24,590 bases of DNA from Anaerolineaceae bacterium UBA6105 (GCA_002423495.1 DIWN01000098.1:17266-41855), one strand, 5' to 3'; counted from the first letter of the stretch, positions 14,527 to 23,108 are shown. Numbers and translations: made by a program. Notes: generated by a model not told the origin, from the letters alone.

Positions 14527-15720
14527 ATGCCCTCACCTACCGGTCTGGAATCAAGTCAGCCAAATCCCCTTGAAGAAATCCTAAAAGGCGTTCCACTCTG
14601 CCTGACACCCAGCCAGAATCCCGAGATGGATCAGGAAGAAGCCCTGCGCATTATCGACCTGGCAGAAATCGCCAGTATACCGATCGTGATTGACGGCGGC
14701 TGGGCAGTGGACGCGCATTTGGGCTGGCAAACCCGCCCCCATTCCGACCTGGATATTGCCATCAATCAGCAATATCTGCCCCGCTTTCTGGGCATCCTCA
14801 GCCGCCTGGGCTATGGGCACATGCCGCGGGATGACCAGTGGGAGCACAATTTCGTACTCCAGGACGGCGGTGGTCACCAGGTTGACGTCCACTCCTATGT
14901 CCGCAACGATCAGGGTCAGATTGTCGGCGGGGTCGAGTACCCGGGCGATTCTCTCACCGGGCAGGGCAAAATCGGTCATGCCAAAGTCGGCTGCATCAAA
15001 GCGGACTGGCTGGTGGACTTTCATCTCGGCTATCCATTCGACGAGAATGATTACAACGACGTGAAATTCCTCTGTAACCTCCACCGCTTGCCTTTACCAG
15101 CTGATTACCAGTCCTATGAGAATGCTCGCTATACCGGCAAAGCGCAAGACCCCTGGTCAGTGCCGCAGCAATTTTCTGCGCATTTGCCCCAAACTACGGA
15201 CGAGTATCTCGCGCTCATCAACCTGCTGGATAAAACCCAGGTCGAAAGGCTAAGCTCCGAGACAAAAGCGAAATTCCTGGAATTGCAGGAAGCGCAATCC
15301 GGAGCGGAAAACGTCACCATCGCAGATTTAGCCAAGGCAGAACTGCGATCGGGTGTGCTGCTGATCGAGGACGGGCAGGCGATTGGTGCCTGCGAACTCG
15401 TTCCACAGGCAATAAACACTTCCGAGAAGGAAACTGCGCCGGGGAATAGTTGCTGGCAAATCCGGCAATTTAGCCTGGAAAAGCGGGCAGAGTACGCTTC
15501 GCTGTTTGTTTTTCTTTTGAAAGCTACTCTCGATGAGGTCTGGCGTGCGGGCGGCACGTGCCTGCAGGTTTCGCCTTTGGATGATATCAGCCAGCCCCGT
15601 CCGGCCTTACCCGCGCGCTACGATGCCGCGGATATCGGCTATGCCAGTTTTTATGCCCGTGCCGGTTTTAAGCGCCTTGAGCCAGTTCCCGGAAGCCACT
15701 GGGGCATCCAGCAGCAGTAG
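14527..15720 (+). CDS. Fusion of an ANT(2'')/Lnu-like nucleotidyltransferase and a GNAT-like domain
   Basis: A 397-residue protein with two parts. Residues 40-200 match the aminoglycoside-2''-adenylyltransferase/lincosamide nucleotidyltransferase family: IDGGWAVDAHLGWQTRPHSDLDI with the catalytic pair Asp74/Asp76, a third acidic residue Asp120 in HQVDVHS, and the closing ENDYNDVKFLC segment. Residues 210-255 are a linker. Residues 263-390 look like an acetyltransferase (GNAT) fold: ADLAKAELRSGVLLIEDGQAIGACEL, a helix at 320-340, and GYASFYARAGFKRLEPV, the usual motif B ending. The acetyl-CoA pyrophosphate loop (Q/RxxGxG/A) is not clear, so activity of that half is uncertain. Met34 is an alternative start. 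The family modifies antibiotics, but a housekeeping small-molecule substrate is equally possible. Confidence 0.8.
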   Translation: MPSPTGLESSQPNPLEEILKGVPLCLTPSQNPEMDQEEALRIIDLAEIASIPIVIDGGWAVDAHLGWQTRPHSDLDIAINQQYLPRFLGILSRLGYGHMPRDDQWEHNFVLQDGGGHQVDVHSYVRNDQGQIVGGVEYPGDSLTGQGKIGHAKVGCIKADWLVDFHLGYPFDENDYNDVKFLCNLHRLPLPADYQSYENARYTGKAQDPWSVPQQFSAHLPQTTDEYLALINLLDKTQVERLSSETKAKFLELQEAQSGAENVTIADLAKAELRSGVLLIEDGQAIGACELVPQAINTSEKETAPGNSCWQIRQFSLEKRAEYASLFVFLLKATLDEVWRAGGTCLQVSPLDDISQPRPALPARYDAADIGYASFYARAGFKRLEPVPGSHWGIQQQ

Positions 15721-15801
15721 CCACTTGGCAGCCCTGCCTGCCGCTTCTGGCCAGGCTGGGGTATAAATTTGATATCCGTCCAAGAATCAGAAAGGACTTC
15801 C

Positions 15802-16737
15802 ATGTACACCATCTCTCTCACCCCCGATATGCAAGCCAGCGCGCTCGTGTTGGGCTGCATGCGCCTCACGAGGCTCACAGGTTCTGAGCTGGACCTGCAC
15901 CTCAAGACTGCCCTCGAACTGGGCATCAATTTTTTTGACCATGCTGATATTTACGGCGGCAATGGCACTTGCGAGCGCCATTTTGGCCAGTGGTTGCAAG
16001 CTAATCCGAGCTTGCGCTCCCAAATGCTGATTCAATCGAAGTGCGGTATTGTCCAAAATGAAGCCCGCCAAAACGTCGCTTTTGACTTCTCTTACGGGCA
16101 CATCCTCAAGTCTGTTGAGAATTCCCTGCAAAACCTGGGGATCGAACAGCTTGACGTGCTGCTCCTGCATCGCCCGGATGCCCTTTTTGAACCAGAAGAG
16201 GTGGCGGCGGCATTTGATGAACTCTTCGCCAGCGGCAAAGTGCGCGCTTTTGGCGTGAGCAATATGCACTCCCGTCAGATCGAGCTCTTGCAGAGCGCCA
16301 CCAGCCACAAATTGGCAGCCAACCAGCTGCAATTTGGTCCTGCCCACACAGGCATGATCGACCATGCCATCCGTATGAACACGACTCTGCCTTTAGCGGA
16401 GGATCTTGATTCGGCCACGCTGGACTACTGCCGGCTGCACGGCATGACCATCCAAGCCTGGTCGCCGTTCCAGTCCGGGTTCATCGCAGGGACCTACATG
16501 GACAACCCCGATTATCCTGAGCTCAACGCTGCCCTGGAAGAAGTCGGGCGCAAGTATGGGATCACCAAAAATGGGGCAGTGGCAGCCTGGATTGCGCGTC
16601 ATCCGGCAAAGATGCAAATAATCGCCGGCACGATGAACACCCAGCGTCTGCGCGAGATTGCTGCCGGGATGGACATCCCGCTCACCCGTGAGGATTGGTA
16701 TCGCATCTATGCCAGCGAAGGGCGCGATCTGCCATAG
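15802..16737 (+). CDS. Aldo/keto reductase (YdhF-like)
   Basis: A 311-residue NAD(P)H-dependent TIM-barrel oxidoreductase of the AKR family. Visible features are the catalytic Asp and Tyr in FFDHADIYGG, the catalytic Lys in IQSKCGIV, the His in LLLHRPD, and the FGVSNMHSRQIELLQ and NQLQFGPAHTG strands. C-terminal IIAGTMNTQRLREI is the cofactor-binding segment (usually IPGxxxxxxL). The layout with AEDLDSATLDYCRLHGMTIQAWSPFQSGFI is that of YdhF-type enzymes. ATG 15802 has AAAGGA 5 nt upstream; the TTG at 15769 lacks a site. It follows the fusion gene by 81 bp and may be co-transcribed. The substrate is unknown. Confidence 0.93.
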   Translation: MYTISLTPDMQASALVLGCMRLTRLTGSELDLHLKTALELGINFFDHADIYGGNGTCERHFGQWLQANPSLRSQMLIQSKCGIVQNEARQNVAFDFSYGHILKSVENSLQNLGIEQLDVLLLHRPDALFEPEEVAAAFDELFASGKVRAFGVSNMHSRQIELLQSATSHKLAANQLQFGPAHTGMIDHAIRMNTTLPLAEDLDSATLDYCRLHGMTIQAWSPFQSGFIAGTYMDNPDYPELNAALEEVGRKYGITKNGAVAAWIARHPAKMQIIAGTMNTQRLREIAAGMDIPLTREDWYRIYASEGRDLP

Positions 16738-16908
16738 CCTGCCGCTTGCAGTTGCCTTGTTCCTGCGTAGTTGAGGATTCCTGAGATTGTTATATGGGCA
16801 GAAGTGTTAACTGGAGCATAAAAACAACGTGGAATAAGAAAGTCAAGCGATATAGATAGCGGGAATAGGCAAATAATGGTGCCTGTCAATTTAATAGGAG
16901 AGGATATT

Positions 16909-17394
16909 GTGATCACCGCAAAAGAATATCAAAGCATGCTGGAGGGCAATCTGGAGCTCATCAAAGCGCAGACCGAAGGCGTGAGCGATTCTGAAATGCT
17001 CATCCAGCCCCCCAATGGCGGCAACTGCATGTTGTGGACTTTAGGGCATCTGACCGAGAGCCTGATCACGATCCTGCATTTCCTGGACGGAGAGAAACCG
17101 GAGGGTTTGGCGGATCTGAGCCGATTTAAGAGGGGATCAGAGCCAATTCTTGGCCCAGAACCGGGTCTGATGACAGCCTCGGAACTGATGGTAGCGTATG
17201 AGAAGTTACAGCAGGCAGTTCTGGATAAGCTTGCGCCAATGACCGATGCGGACTTTGACGAAGAGGTTCCGGGGTTTGGTCAACCCGCAAGGCGCGGCTA
17301 CATGCTGTTTTTCATGGAGTTCCACCATGCCTATCACATCGGGCAGCTGGAATTGCTGCGCAACCTGGCAGGGCATACCGAGAAATTGATTTAA
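16909..17394 (+). CDS. DinB-family metal-binding four-helix protein
   Basis: A 161-residue protein of the DinB/YfiT-like superfamily, cytosolic four-helix bundles that bind a divalent metal; several relatives are thiol transferases (bacillithiol, mycothiol). The His triad is in place: LWTLGHLTES in helix 2 and FMEFHHAYHIGQLELLRNL in the last helix. GTG 16909 is the preferred start, since AGGAGAGG ends 5 nt upstream; an ATG at 16876 would add 11 residues. The function of this member is not known. The 170 bp upstream shows no firm promoter or terminator. Confidence 0.85.
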   Translation: MITAKEYQSMLEGNLELIKAQTEGVSDSEMLIQPPNGGNCMLWTLGHLTESLITILHFLDGEKPEGLADLSRFKRGSEPILGPEPGLMTASELMVAYEKLQQAVLDKLAPMTDADFDEEVPGFGQPARRGYMLFFMEFHHAYHIGQLELLRNLAGHTEKLI

Positions 17395-17412
17395 GCAGCG
17401 AGGGGAGTGTTT

Positions 17413-17616
17413 GTGAAGCGAGTAAGGGATCATTACATGTTCGCTTATCCAGAAGAGAACTCTGAGCGATTTGTGAACGCATTTATCCCTGTGCTTCGTG
17501 CTGATCTTACCCCGTGCGATGATTTGTATCCCCATTACACGTTGAAAACCTTGTTAAATCCCGCCGAAAGAGCAATCACAGGTATCTTTTGCGAGTTTAG
17601 GGAGTTAGATTATTAG
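17413..17616 (+). CDS. Small unrecognised ORF, 67 residues
   Basis: GTG start with AGGGGAG ending 5 nt upstream, the same arrangement as the preceding DinB gene, whose stop is 18 bp away. The product has no signal peptide or membrane segment and no family I recognise. It may be a true small gene co-transcribed with the DinB gene or a chance frame. Evidence for it is only the ribosome-binding site and spacing. Confidence 0.35.
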   Translation: MKRVRDHYMFAYPEENSERFVNAFIPVLRADLTPCDDLYPHYTLKTLLNPAERAITGIFCEFRELDY

Positions 17617-17654
17617 TCTGGAATTAACATAATAAAATTCAAGCGGAGGTAGAT

Positions 17655-18500
17655 ATGATAAAAATTGTAACTGACAGCGCGAGTGATATTCCTCAGGATC
17701 TTGTCCGCGAATACGGCATCATTGTTGTGCCAACGCAAATCATCTGGGGTGACGAGCAGTACATTGATGGGGTGGACATGACCGCAGAAGAGCTTTATGC
17801 GCGTTTACCGCAGGACCCGGTCGCACCGACCTCCTCCCAGCCGACTGTACTTCAATTTCTGGCTGCCTTTGACCAGGCTGTCGCGGAAGGGGCTGATCAG
17901 ATCGTATCCATATCTGTTGGAGCCGATTTTAGCGGCACTTTCCAGGCGGCTAAGCTTGCGGCAGAAAACTACAGAGTGCCAATCTCACTCGTGGATTCCC
18001 GCGCCGTGTCTCTTGGAAAAGGATGGCAGGTTTTGGCGGCTGCCCGAGCCGCACAATCGGGTGAAACGCTGCGCCAGGTTCTGGGAATCATTGAAAAAGT
18101 ACGGCAACATGTCCATTTGATTGTTGGGATGGATACCCTCACTTATGTCGCCCGCAGTGGCAGACTGGGCGCCGCGTTTAAATGGATATCCAACCTGATC
18201 ACGGTACGCCCAATTGTGTCGGTTAATGCAGAAATTTGCAAAATAGAGCCGGTTACCGTCGTTCGCACGCGGAAAGCTATGATTGAGAAGGTTTATCAAA
18301 ACTTTAAACAGCGTATGAAGGGCAAAACAAAGCTGCATATGGCAGTAATTCATGGAAGCGCGCTTGACGAAGCCAAGAAGCTGGCCGATCGACTGAGTGA
18401 GGAACTTAAGCCAGTGGAGTTATTCATAACCAGCACGGGACCTGTGCTTGGGATCCATACCGGTCCGAGTACAATTGCCATTTTCGGTTATTTTGAATGA
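17655..18500 (+). CDS. DegV family fatty-acid-binding protein (FakB-like)
   Basis: A 281-residue EDD-fold protein. DegV/FakB proteins present a bound fatty acid to the FakA kinase for incorporation into phospholipid. Hallmarks: N-terminal KIVTDSASDIP, PLTI-like VVPTQIIWGDEQYIDGVD, PTSSQPTVLQF, the SISVGADFSGTFQAA strand, VGMDTLTYVARSGRLGA (family consensus DTLxYLxKGGRI) and the terminal GPVLGIHTGPSTIAIFGYFE. GGAGG lies 5 nt before the ATG. A moderate promoter, TTAGAT-N17-CATAAT, sits at 17605-17633. No fakA is in the window, so the partner must be elsewhere. Confidence 0.94.
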   Translation: MIKIVTDSASDIPQDLVREYGIIVVPTQIIWGDEQYIDGVDMTAEELYARLPQDPVAPTSSQPTVLQFLAAFDQAVAEGADQIVSISVGADFSGTFQAAKLAAENYRVPISLVDSRAVSLGKGWQVLAAARAAQSGETLRQVLGIIEKVRQHVHLIVGMDTLTYVARSGRLGAAFKWISNLITVRPIVSVNAEICKIEPVTVVRTRKAMIEKVYQNFKQRMKGKTKLHMAVIHGSALDEAKKLADRLSEELKPVELFITSTGPVLGIHTGPSTIAIFGYFE

Positions 18501-18561
18501 AAATTGGCGACTAGCAAGGCTAAGTAGATTTTCCTAAAAATTGTTCAGGGTCGTCTCGAGC

Positions 18562-19290
18562 TTATAAGACTAAGGCAAGCGCCTCTTTATCCGCGATCAC
18601 CATCACATTGGGGTGCAACTGCAGGATCGAAGCCGGCAACTGCGGGTCAACAGGACCGTTGATCATCTGCGCGATAGCTTCAGTTTTCTTTGTTCCGCTT
18701 GCTAAAAGCAGGATCCGTTTCGCGCTCAAAATCGATCGCATACCCATGGTGATTGCCTGCCGCGGCATTTCAGACACGCTCTCAAAGAAGCGCGCATTGG
18801 CTTTGATGGTTTCTTCATTCAGATCCACCAGGTGGGTTTGCGCAAAAAAGAAAGTGTGGGGCTCGTTGAAGGCTATATGACCGTTATCACCGATTCCCAG
18901 TAATTGGATGTCGGTCCCGCCGAGCGAGGCAACCATGCTGTCGTAATCCGCGCAAGTCTGGTCAACGTCCAGGGTGAGACCGTCGGGAACGTGGGTATTT
19001 TCGGGGGAGATATTTATGTGCTTAAAGAGGTTCTGGCACATAAAGTAGTGGTAGCTTTGCTCATGCTCCGGGCTTAATCCGTAGTATTCATCCAGGTTGA
19101 TAGCGATAACCTTCGAAAAATCCAGTTCCTCATCCCTATGGAAACGGATCAACTCCTTGTAGGTGCCAATGGGGGTTGAGCCTGTGGCAAGCCCCAACAC
19201 ACATTCCGGTTTGAGCTGCACCTGGGCAGCGAGGATGCGGGCAGCCTTACGGCTCATATCGGCATAGTCAACACAAGAAATTATCTGCAT
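18562..19290 (-). CDS. nagB: Glucosamine-6-phosphate deaminase
   Basis: Converts glucosamine-6-phosphate to fructose-6-phosphate and ammonia, feeding amino sugars from peptidoglycan or chitin into glycolysis. 242 residues, the short Bacillus-like form without the longer allosteric tail of the E. coli enzyme. Motifs: LGLATGSTPIGTYKEL (phosphate loop), INLDEYYGL with Asp67 as the ring-opening base, and GIGDNGHIAFNEP with His138 and Glu143. The E. coli Asp141 position is Asn136 here, as in many Gram-positive NagB proteins. ATG 19290 is used since GGAG lies upstream; the TTG at 19302 overlaps it. Divergently transcribed from kbl. Confidence 0.95.
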   Translation of the reverse strand: MQIISCVDYADMSRKAARILAAQVQLKPECVLGLATGSTPIGTYKELIRFHRDEELDFSKVIAINLDEYYGLSPEHEQSYHYFMCQNLFKHINISPENTHVPDGLTLDVDQTCADYDSMVASLGGTDIQLLGIGDNGHIAFNEPHTFFFAQTHLVDLNEETIKANARFFESVSEMPRQAITMGMRSILSAKRILLLASGTKKTEAIAQMINGPVDPQLPASILQLHPNVMVIADKEALALVL

Positions 19291-19322
19291 GGCACACTCC
19301 AAAAATGCTTATAGATACAAGT

Positions 19323-19377
19323 ATTATATACCGATCCGGACTGAAACGTCCCACTTGGCTTTAAGCACGGGTATAAT
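19323..19377. promoter_or_regulatory. Divergent nagB / kbl promoter region
   Basis: TATAAT on the minus strand at 19328-19323 would serve nagB, and TATAAT on the plus strand at 19372-19377 would serve kbl. Neither has a good -35 at the expected spacing. The two boxes lie 43 bp apart in a 115-bp intergenic gap, so shared control is possible. Confidence 0.5.
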
Positions 19378-19405
19378 TATTTGAATTGCATAGAAAGAGG
19401 AGTTT

Positions 19406-20590
19406 ATGAGCGACAAACTGACCTGGATTGACGAAGAACTGAACAATTTGAAAGAGACTGGCTTCTACAACACGATCCGCACAATGGATTCACCACAAGG
19501 ACCCTCTGTGATTGTGGATGGCAAAAGAGTACTCAATTTTTGCGCCAACAACTATCTCGGATTGGCCAATCACCCCCGCGTAGTTGAAGCCGCAATCGAT
19601 GCAATGAAGCAATATGGCATTGGCCCAGGAGCAGTGCGCTCGATTGCCGGAACCATGAGCCTGCACGTTGAACTTGAACGGCGCATGGCTGCGTTCAAGC
19701 GGGTTGAGGCCGCGATTACATTCCAATCGGGGTTCACTGCTAACGGCGCAACCATCCCCGCTTTGGTTGGAAAGGAAGACGCGATCTTTTCTGACGAACT
19801 CAATCATGCCTCGATCATTGATGGCTCCAGGCTTTCGGGGGCAAAGATCCATCGCTTCAAGCACGCCGATCCGGCCGACCTGGATCGGGTGATCCAGGAA
19901 GCCCAGGGCACATACCGGCGCGGCTTGATGATCACTGATGGCGTATTTTCCATGGATGGCGATTTCGCTCCTCTTGATAAGTTGGTAGAAGTTTCGGACA
20001 AATACGGCCTCATGACCATGGTTGATGACGCCCATGGCGAGGGCGTTATGGGCGAGGGTGGACGCGGTATCGTCGATCACTTCAAGTTGCACGGCAAAAT
20101 TGATATCGAATTAGGCACTTTCAGCAAGGCCTTTGGCGTTGTTGGCGGGGTAGTGGCGGGTAACGCGAGAATCATCGAATGGCTGCGCCAGCGCGGGCGT
20201 CCATTCCTCTTCTCTTCCGCGGTAACCGTGCCAGACATAGCCGCCTGCATTGCCGCGGTGGATCTGCTGGAGGAATCCACGGAACTCGTAGACCGCTTGT
20301 GGGCAAATGCCCGCTTCTTCCAGGCTGAAATGCGAAAACTGGGCTTTGACACTGGTCTAACCCAGACCCCAATCACGCCTGTTATGCTGGGTGATGTGCA
20401 GCTGGCGCGGGAATTCAGCCGACAGCTTTTTGAGGAAGGCATTTTTGCCATGGCTCTTGGCTTCCCGACCGTACCAGTGGGCAAAGCGCGCATCCGTGTG
20501 ATGATTTCCGCCGCCCACAGCCAGGACGACCTCGAACAAGCACTCGATGCCTTCAATCGGGTGGGCAAACGTCTCGGCAAAGGCGAATAA
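19406..20590 (+). CDS. kbl: Glycine C-acetyltransferase (2-amino-3-ketobutyrate CoA ligase)
   Basis: A PLP enzyme of the alpha-oxoamine synthase family. It cleaves 2-amino-3-ketobutyrate with CoA to glycine and acetyl-CoA in threonine catabolism. 394 residues. NFCANNYLGLANHP is the Kbl-type N-terminal signature; AGTMSLHVELE, ELNHASIIDG, VDDAHGEGVMGEGGRG and GTFSKAFGVVGG with PLP-binding Lys241 follow; C-terminal GFPTVPVGKARIRVMISAAHS is typical. It is closer to Kbl than to BioF by these motifs. The usual partner, threonine dehydrogenase (tdh), is not beside it, so it may work with a distant tdh. GAGGAG lies 3 nt before the ATG. Two stem-loops follow the stop. Confidence 0.93.
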   Translation: MSDKLTWIDEELNNLKETGFYNTIRTMDSPQGPSVIVDGKRVLNFCANNYLGLANHPRVVEAAIDAMKQYGIGPGAVRSIAGTMSLHVELERRMAAFKRVEAAITFQSGFTANGATIPALVGKEDAIFSDELNHASIIDGSRLSGAKIHRFKHADPADLDRVIQEAQGTYRRGLMITDGVFSMDGDFAPLDKLVEVSDKYGLMTMVDDAHGEGVMGEGGRGIVDHFKLHGKIDIELGTFSKAFGVVGGVVAGNARIIEWLRQRGRPFLFSSAVTVPDIAACIAAVDLLEESTELVDRLWANARFFQAEMRKLGFDTGLTQTPITPVMLGDVQLAREFSRQLFEEGIFAMALGFPTVPVGKARIRVMISAAHSQDDLEQALDAFNRVGKRLGKGE

Positions 20591-20606
20591 AAACCACCGG
20601 GTTTTT
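20589..20606 (+). terminator. Small stem-loop at the kbl stop codon
   Basis: AAAAACC-ACCG-GGTTTTT, a 7-bp stem beginning within the TAA stop and ending in five T's. Weak stem, so a possible minor terminator placed before the main one. Confidence 0.45.
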
Positions 20607-20625
20607 AGTACCTGAAGAAAAAGCC

Positions 20626-20669
20626 AAACCCCTCTTCGCAGTTCGAATGGAGAGGGGTTTTCTTTTTTT
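20626..20669 (+). terminator. Main kbl terminator
   Basis: A 10-bp stem AAACCCCTCT / AGAGGGGTTT followed by TCTTTTTTT. The 15-nt loop can fold further through TTCG / CGAA. Strong rho-independent signal. Confidence 0.92.
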
Positions 20670-20763
20670 GCTATATCGTCGTAATGGATAATAGATGGTA
20701 ATAGTCTGACCAATTAATCAATTGATCAGGGCTTTTATTGAAGTTATCTCAAACTGGAACACC

Positions 20764-21501
20764 TTACCCATCGACGAACAACTTCCGCAGTGCTTCCAAT
20801 GCGGTCAGAATCTCGTTACGCTCCCCTTGCATGGCCAGGTTCTCACCGCTGACATACGAACCAATCGATTCGAGCGTGTCTTGCTCGTAGGCAACGACGT
20901 TATTCAGAATGGAAGCTGTTTTAAAACCTCGTAAACTGCCAATTGTGAACAAAGCGGCTGTTTCCATATCTGCGCCAAGCACACCCTGCCGCGACCAGTA
21001 AGCATCGATTTCGGCTTCCTGATCGGTGTAGAAACTGTCATGGCTGCGCGCAATCCCAACGTGGTGGGCAAAGCCCTGCTCTTTGGCGGCCTCGATACAA
21101 GCAAACATCAGTTCTGCGTCGGGAACCGCGGGGAAAATTGCCTGGCTGTAGGTTTTTGACGCGCCGTCGTCTTTGACAGCGCCATTGACAATGATAAGAT
21201 CGCCCAATTTCACCTTGGGTTGCAAGGCACCGCAGCTGCCAATCCGGATCATAGCCCTGACGCCGATGTTGTGCAGCTCTTCCGCGGCGATTCCAGCCGA
21301 AGCCCCACCAATACCGGTGGAGACTGCCAGCACAGGCAGACCCTTATAGGTGCCGCGCAGACTGCGAAACTCACGATTGTAAGCCAGTTCGCTTACGTCG
21401 CTCAAGAGAGGGGCAACACGATCGAGCCGTGCCGGGTCGCCGGGCAATAAGGCGTATTGGGCTTGAACAGTTTCATCGAGTTGAATATGGGGTTGCAGCA
21501 T
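20764..21501 (-). CDS. Nucleoside phosphorylase (uridine phosphorylase-like)
   Basis: A 245-residue PNP/UDP family 1 enzyme. It splits nucleosides with phosphate to base and (deoxy)ribose-1-phosphate in the cytosol. Signatures: LLPGDPARLDRV (phosphate binding), VLAVSTGIGGASAGIAAEEL, IRIGSCGALQPKVKLGDLII, and GADMETAALF (ribose-binding Met-Glu). Length and motifs are closer to Udp/DeoD than to MtnN, which lacks the GDP phosphate loop. Uridine versus purine preference cannot be fixed from the sequence. It is divergent from a ribokinase-like gene 77 bp away, which fits a nucleoside/ribose salvage unit. The ribosome-binding site is weak (AAAAGAG). Confidence 0.92.
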   Translation of the reverse strand: MLQPHIQLDETVQAQYALLPGDPARLDRVAPLLSDVSELAYNREFRSLRGTYKGLPVLAVSTGIGGASAGIAAEELHNIGVRAMIRIGSCGALQPKVKLGDLIIVNGAVKDDGASKTYSQAIFPAVPDAELMFACIEAAKEQGFAHHVGIARSHDSFYTDQEAEIDAYWSRQGVLGADMETAALFTIGSLRGFKTASILNNVVAYEQDTLESIGSYVSGENLAMQGERNEILTALEALRKLFVDG

Positions 21502-21536
21502 AGGTACTCTTTTCTGATTTGGTGTGCATCTACCAG

Positions 21537-21542
21537 TATAAT
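21537..21542 (+). promoter_or_regulatory. -10 element of the ribokinase-like gene
   Basis: Perfect TATAAT in the 77-bp gap between the divergent phosphorylase and sugar kinase genes. The nearest -35 (CTGATT, 17-bp spacer) is poor, which would suit an activator-dependent promoter. Confidence 0.45.
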
Positions 21543-21578
21543 TGTCTCAATCGCGAAAATCAATCAAAAGGAATGCTT

Positions 21579-22499
21579 ATGCCTATTCTGAATTTTGGCT
21601 CCCTCAATATTGATCATGTCTACCGCGTAGACAATTTCGTTCAACCCGGTGAAACCAAGCACACCAAATCTTACACAGTCAACAGCGGCGGTAAGGGTCT
21701 CAACCAATCTATTGGGGCTGCGAGGGCTGGAGGCCAGGTGTTTCATGCAGGTATTGCTGGCAGAGATGGCGGGTTTTTGGTAGAGATGCTGCAGGCAGCC
21801 GGAGTGGACACTTCTTTGTTGCTGCACTCCGATGAAGTCAGCGGGCATGCCATCATCCAGGTGGCGGATTCCGGACAGAACTGTATCGTGCTGTATGGCG
21901 GAACCAACCAAATGCTTACTGAAGACTATGTAGACCGCACGCTGGACGACTTCGGCAATGAAGGCCTGGTGCTGCTGCAAAACGAAACCAACCTGGTGGG
22001 TGAGATCATCGAAAAAGCTGCCAGGAGGGGCTTGAAAGTGGCGCTGAACGCCGCCCCGTACTCCGAAAATGTAAATAATTTCCCTATCAACCTGCTTGAC
22101 TGGCTGATCGTCAACGAAGTTGAAGGCGCCGGGATTCTTGGCGGGGATACGGAAGAAGGCTTGCTGCAACAGCTGGCTGAGCGCTATCCCCAGACTGGCA
22201 TTCTTCTCACGCTTGGGTCTCGTGGCGCGCAGTGTTTTCGGGATGGTCATTACGCCAGCATCAACAGCTGCAAGGTGCAGGCGGTTGATACTACGGCTGC
22301 TGGGGATACCTTCAGCGGCTATTTCCTTTCCGGTGTGCTGGAAGGGCTAAGCCTGGCTGAGACACTGCGCCTGGCGACTGTGGCTTCAGCCTTGTGCGTC
22401 CAGCGACCAGGAGCGGCAAATTCCATTCCCACCCGGGCTGAAGTGGCGCAGGTGCTAAAAGAAGGCACACTGCAGGTTCCCGAGGTGATTGAATGGTAA
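21579..22499 (+). CDS. PfkB-family carbohydrate kinase (ribokinase-like)
   Basis: A 306-residue sugar kinase. N-terminal NFGSLNIDHVYRVDNFVQPGETKHT and NSGGKGLNQSIGAARAGG are close to ribokinase (GETxxxxxxxxxxGGKGxNQ); LTLGSRGA and VDTTAAGDTFSGYFLSG carry the anion hole and catalytic base Asp243. Expected reaction is ATP-dependent phosphorylation of ribose or a related pentose, which suits the neighbouring nucleoside phosphorylase. ATG 21579 has AAAAGGA 6 nt upstream; the far GTG at 21519 would put the promoter inside the gene. The last 7 bases overlap the next gene. Confidence 0.9.
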   Translation: MPILNFGSLNIDHVYRVDNFVQPGETKHTKSYTVNSGGKGLNQSIGAARAGGQVFHAGIAGRDGGFLVEMLQAAGVDTSLLLHSDEVSGHAIIQVADSGQNCIVLYGGTNQMLTEDYVDRTLDDFGNEGLVLLQNETNLVGEIIEKAARRGLKVALNAAPYSENVNNFPINLLDWLIVNEVEGAGILGGDTEEGLLQQLAERYPQTGILLTLGSRGAQCFRDGHYASINSCKVQAVDTTAAGDTFSGYFLSGVLEGLSLAETLRLATVASALCVQRPGAANSIPTRAEVAQVLKEGTLQVPEVIEW

Positions 22500-23083
22500 A
22501 AGTGCTTTATATCGACTGTTGTATCCGGCGAGACCAATCCCGAACCCGCATCCTCACTGAAGCCGTTCTGGAAGCTCTCCAAGCCAAAGAAGCTTACCAG
22601 GTGGAAAGATTATGCCTGATGGATGAGCCATTAATGCCATTGAGCGAAGGGTTCTTTGCCCAACGTGAAAGCTTGCTGGCCGAACACGACTACCTACATC
22701 CCCGATTTCGCTATGCCCATCAGTTTAGCCAGGCAAACCGGGTGATTGTGGCAGCCCCGTTTTGGGATCTGGGGTTTCCATCTTTGTTGAAGCTTTACAT
22801 CGAGAACATCAGTGTGGACGGAATTACCTTCGGCGTGGACGAGCGCGGCACTCATGGCTTGTGCAAGGCGGAAAGACTGTTATTTCTGACTACCCGTGGT
22901 GGGGACTATCGTAATTCGAAGCTTGAGATGGGTGCACGATATTTGGGGGCATTGTGCGAATTTTGGGGCATCCCGCGTTTTGATGTTGTTGCTGCTGATG
23001 GGCTTGATTTAGGGCGGGAAGAAGTTAAGACGATTCTCGACTGCGCTATCGAAGAGGCGCTCACATTGGTGGGAAATTTCTAA
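22493..23083 (+). CDS. Flavodoxin-fold NAD(P)H oxidoreductase (AzoR/NQO-like)
   Basis: A 196-residue flavoprotein of the Flavodoxin_2 family. N-terminal VLYIDCCIRRDQSRTRILTEAVLEAL is the FMN-phosphate loop region. APFWDLGFPSLLKLYIENI followed by GITF is the diagnostic FMN/NAD-binding stretch of azoreductases and quinone reductases (usual PMYNFxxPxxLKxYxDxxxxxGxTF). LLFLTTRGGDY is the second FMN-contact strand. Likely an FMN-dependent two-electron reductase of quinones or similar acceptors. The ATG overlaps the kinase gene by 7 bases, so translation is coupled; GAGG sits inside that gene. Why a redox enzyme is coupled to a sugar kinase is unknown. Confidence 0.87.
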   Translation: MVKVLYIDCCIRRDQSRTRILTEAVLEALQAKEAYQVERLCLMDEPLMPLSEGFFAQRESLLAEHDYLHPRFRYAHQFSQANRVIVAAPFWDLGFPSLLKLYIENISVDGITFGVDERGTHGLCKAERLLFLTTRGGDYRNSKLEMGARYLGALCEFWGIPRFDVVAADGLDLGREEVKTILDCAIEEALTLVGNF

Positions 23084-23108
23084 AGAAGGCAAGGATGGAG
23101 CATAGACT

